Source: Pigoraptor vietnamica (lineage: Eukaryota; Opisthokonta; Filasterea). Taken from it: DNA of 30,000 nucleotides. This document shows, piece after piece, positions 29,332 to 30,000 of the stretch. Below the pieces are notes generated by a model that saw only the letters and a program-made list of their open reading frames with translations, did no database searches and was not told the origin of the DNA. How positions within the stretch are numbered: the stretch's first letter is position 1; each line of letters starts with the position of its first letter. The DNA is taken from the NCBI GenBank assembly GCA_943704525.1, contig CALSCQ010001059.1:1-30000 (forward strand), read 5' to 3'. The position numbers and the translations under genes are program-made.

Positions 29332-30000
29332 GAACGAGAGAGACAGGGTGCTATACACCCTGTGTCCCTACCTTCGCAGACCCCTGGGGGCCCCTCTTCC
29401 GCTTCCCGCGATTGCTAGACGAGCGCCCAAACAGCTGCGCGTCCATTGAGGCCGGGTTGTACGACGCGAGATACGCAGCGATGAGAAGCAGCTTCGAGTG
29501 GACGGGGAGGTCAAACTCGTAACGGGAGGACGCTGATCGCGAAATGGGCAAAGGGATTCCGTGTGAGAATACACAGACTCACATTTTTGGGCACAACGAG
29601 CACAACCCGCAGCCACCGACTCGCGTACACACAGCACGCAGACCAACACATACACAGGCACGCCTGCGCGAGCATTCACCCTCTCGAAGCTTGTCTTCCG
29701 CGATGACGCCCTTGGCCTCTTGTATTTTCTCCCACTCCGAGGACGATATCTCGCGCAGATAGAGACGACTGAGCACGCGCCGTAGGAAGGGGTCGATGTG
29801 TCGCCACAGACGCACCACGTCCTACGCAGGACAAGCGAAAAGGCGCGGTAAGTATAATGGCAACGGAACCCCGTCCATCACGATCGCACTTGGAAAGACT
29901 ATCCACGCGCACTGACACGCGCACAGACACAAACCCGTCCCGCACAAATGCACAGTACACCGAGCGCAGCAGGCACACACCGTAGGCTGCGCAGATCCTT
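28496..30000 (-). CDS. ORC5: Origin recognition complex subunit 5, C-terminal part
   Basis: ORC5 is an AAA+ family subunit of the complex that marks replication origins and loads MCM helicase. Visible exons on the minus strand are 29981-30000 (partial, least certain), 29680-29821, 29372-29532, 28964-29074, 28731-28804 and 28496-28580. The 5' part with the ATPase core is outside the window. About 196 residues are visible. Key matches to human ORC5 are [84 protein letters not shown] and, at the end, [15 protein letters not shown] against TVNFDIIKYLYDF. These are the lid and winged-helix C-terminal regions. The intron 29075-29371 holds a long CA microsatellite. Confidence 0.93.
29185..29332. repeat. 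(CA)n microsatellite in ORC5 intron
   Basis: About 150 bases of CA repeat, interrupted by a few TA and GC dinucleotides. It contains an internal larger-scale repeat in which blocks with ATACACACACATACACACGC recur near 29244-29270 and 29283-29305. It lies wholly within the 297-nt ORC5 intron. ORFs reported through it on both strands are Cys/Val or Thr/His repeats and are not genes. Confidence 0.95.

Noticed and set aside
29102-29449. Thr/His and Cys/Val repeat ORFs on both strands
   Set aside because: They are translations of the CA microsatellite within the ORC5 intron.

Overview
This window looks like a piece of a GC-rich, gene-dense nuclear genome from a microbial eukaryote. The genes carry many short spliceosomal introns (about 50 placed by hand, most 73-230 nt) and intergenic gaps are short. 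Nearly every gene belongs to a conserved eukaryotic core family. There are no bacterial operons, no capsid or reverse transcriptase genes, no CRISPR array and no rRNA or tRNA gene that I can see. I cannot fix the lineage from sequence alone. A free-living protist (for example an amoebozoan such as an Acanthamoeba relative, or a unicellular relative of animals) is my guess, not a demonstrated fact.

Layout from left to right. A (CT)n microsatellite lies in an intron of SF3B2 (+, 3' end only). NUP107 (-, 13 exons) follows. A divergent promoter region leads to a stathmin-like protein with an N-terminal acylation signal (+). DIS3L2 exonuclease (-) is convergent with it and divergent from mitochondrial ribosomal protein mL54 (+). 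SKI8/WDR61 (-, 9 exons) is divergent from ribosomal protein eS24/RPS24 (+). Then come GSKIP (-), COP9 signalosome subunit CSN1 (-), a 1.7-kb sparse gap with a doubtful small gene, a large intronless F-box/ankyrin-like gene (+), COX20 (-), a 92-aa intronless ORF with two CxxC pairs (-), a 58-aa single-membrane-span protein (+), and the 3' part of ORC5 (-), which runs off the window.

Themes. The genes are housekeeping genes of unrelated pathways: splicing, nuclear pore, cytoplasmic RNA decay, mitochondrial translation and cytochrome oxidase assembly, signalosome and replication origin. Four copies of a 12-bp near-palindrome, CGARATNTCGGC, sit in three separate divergent promoter regions and nowhere else that I noticed. 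Splice donors favour GTG (GTGNGT) over the textbook GTAAGT. The least expected protein is the stathmin-like one. The intronless F-box gene, the CxxC microprotein and the His-tailed 58-aa protein are the other entries worth checking. Exon limits were set by reading splice signals together with protein homology recalled from memory, so single boundaries may be off by a base or a small exon.
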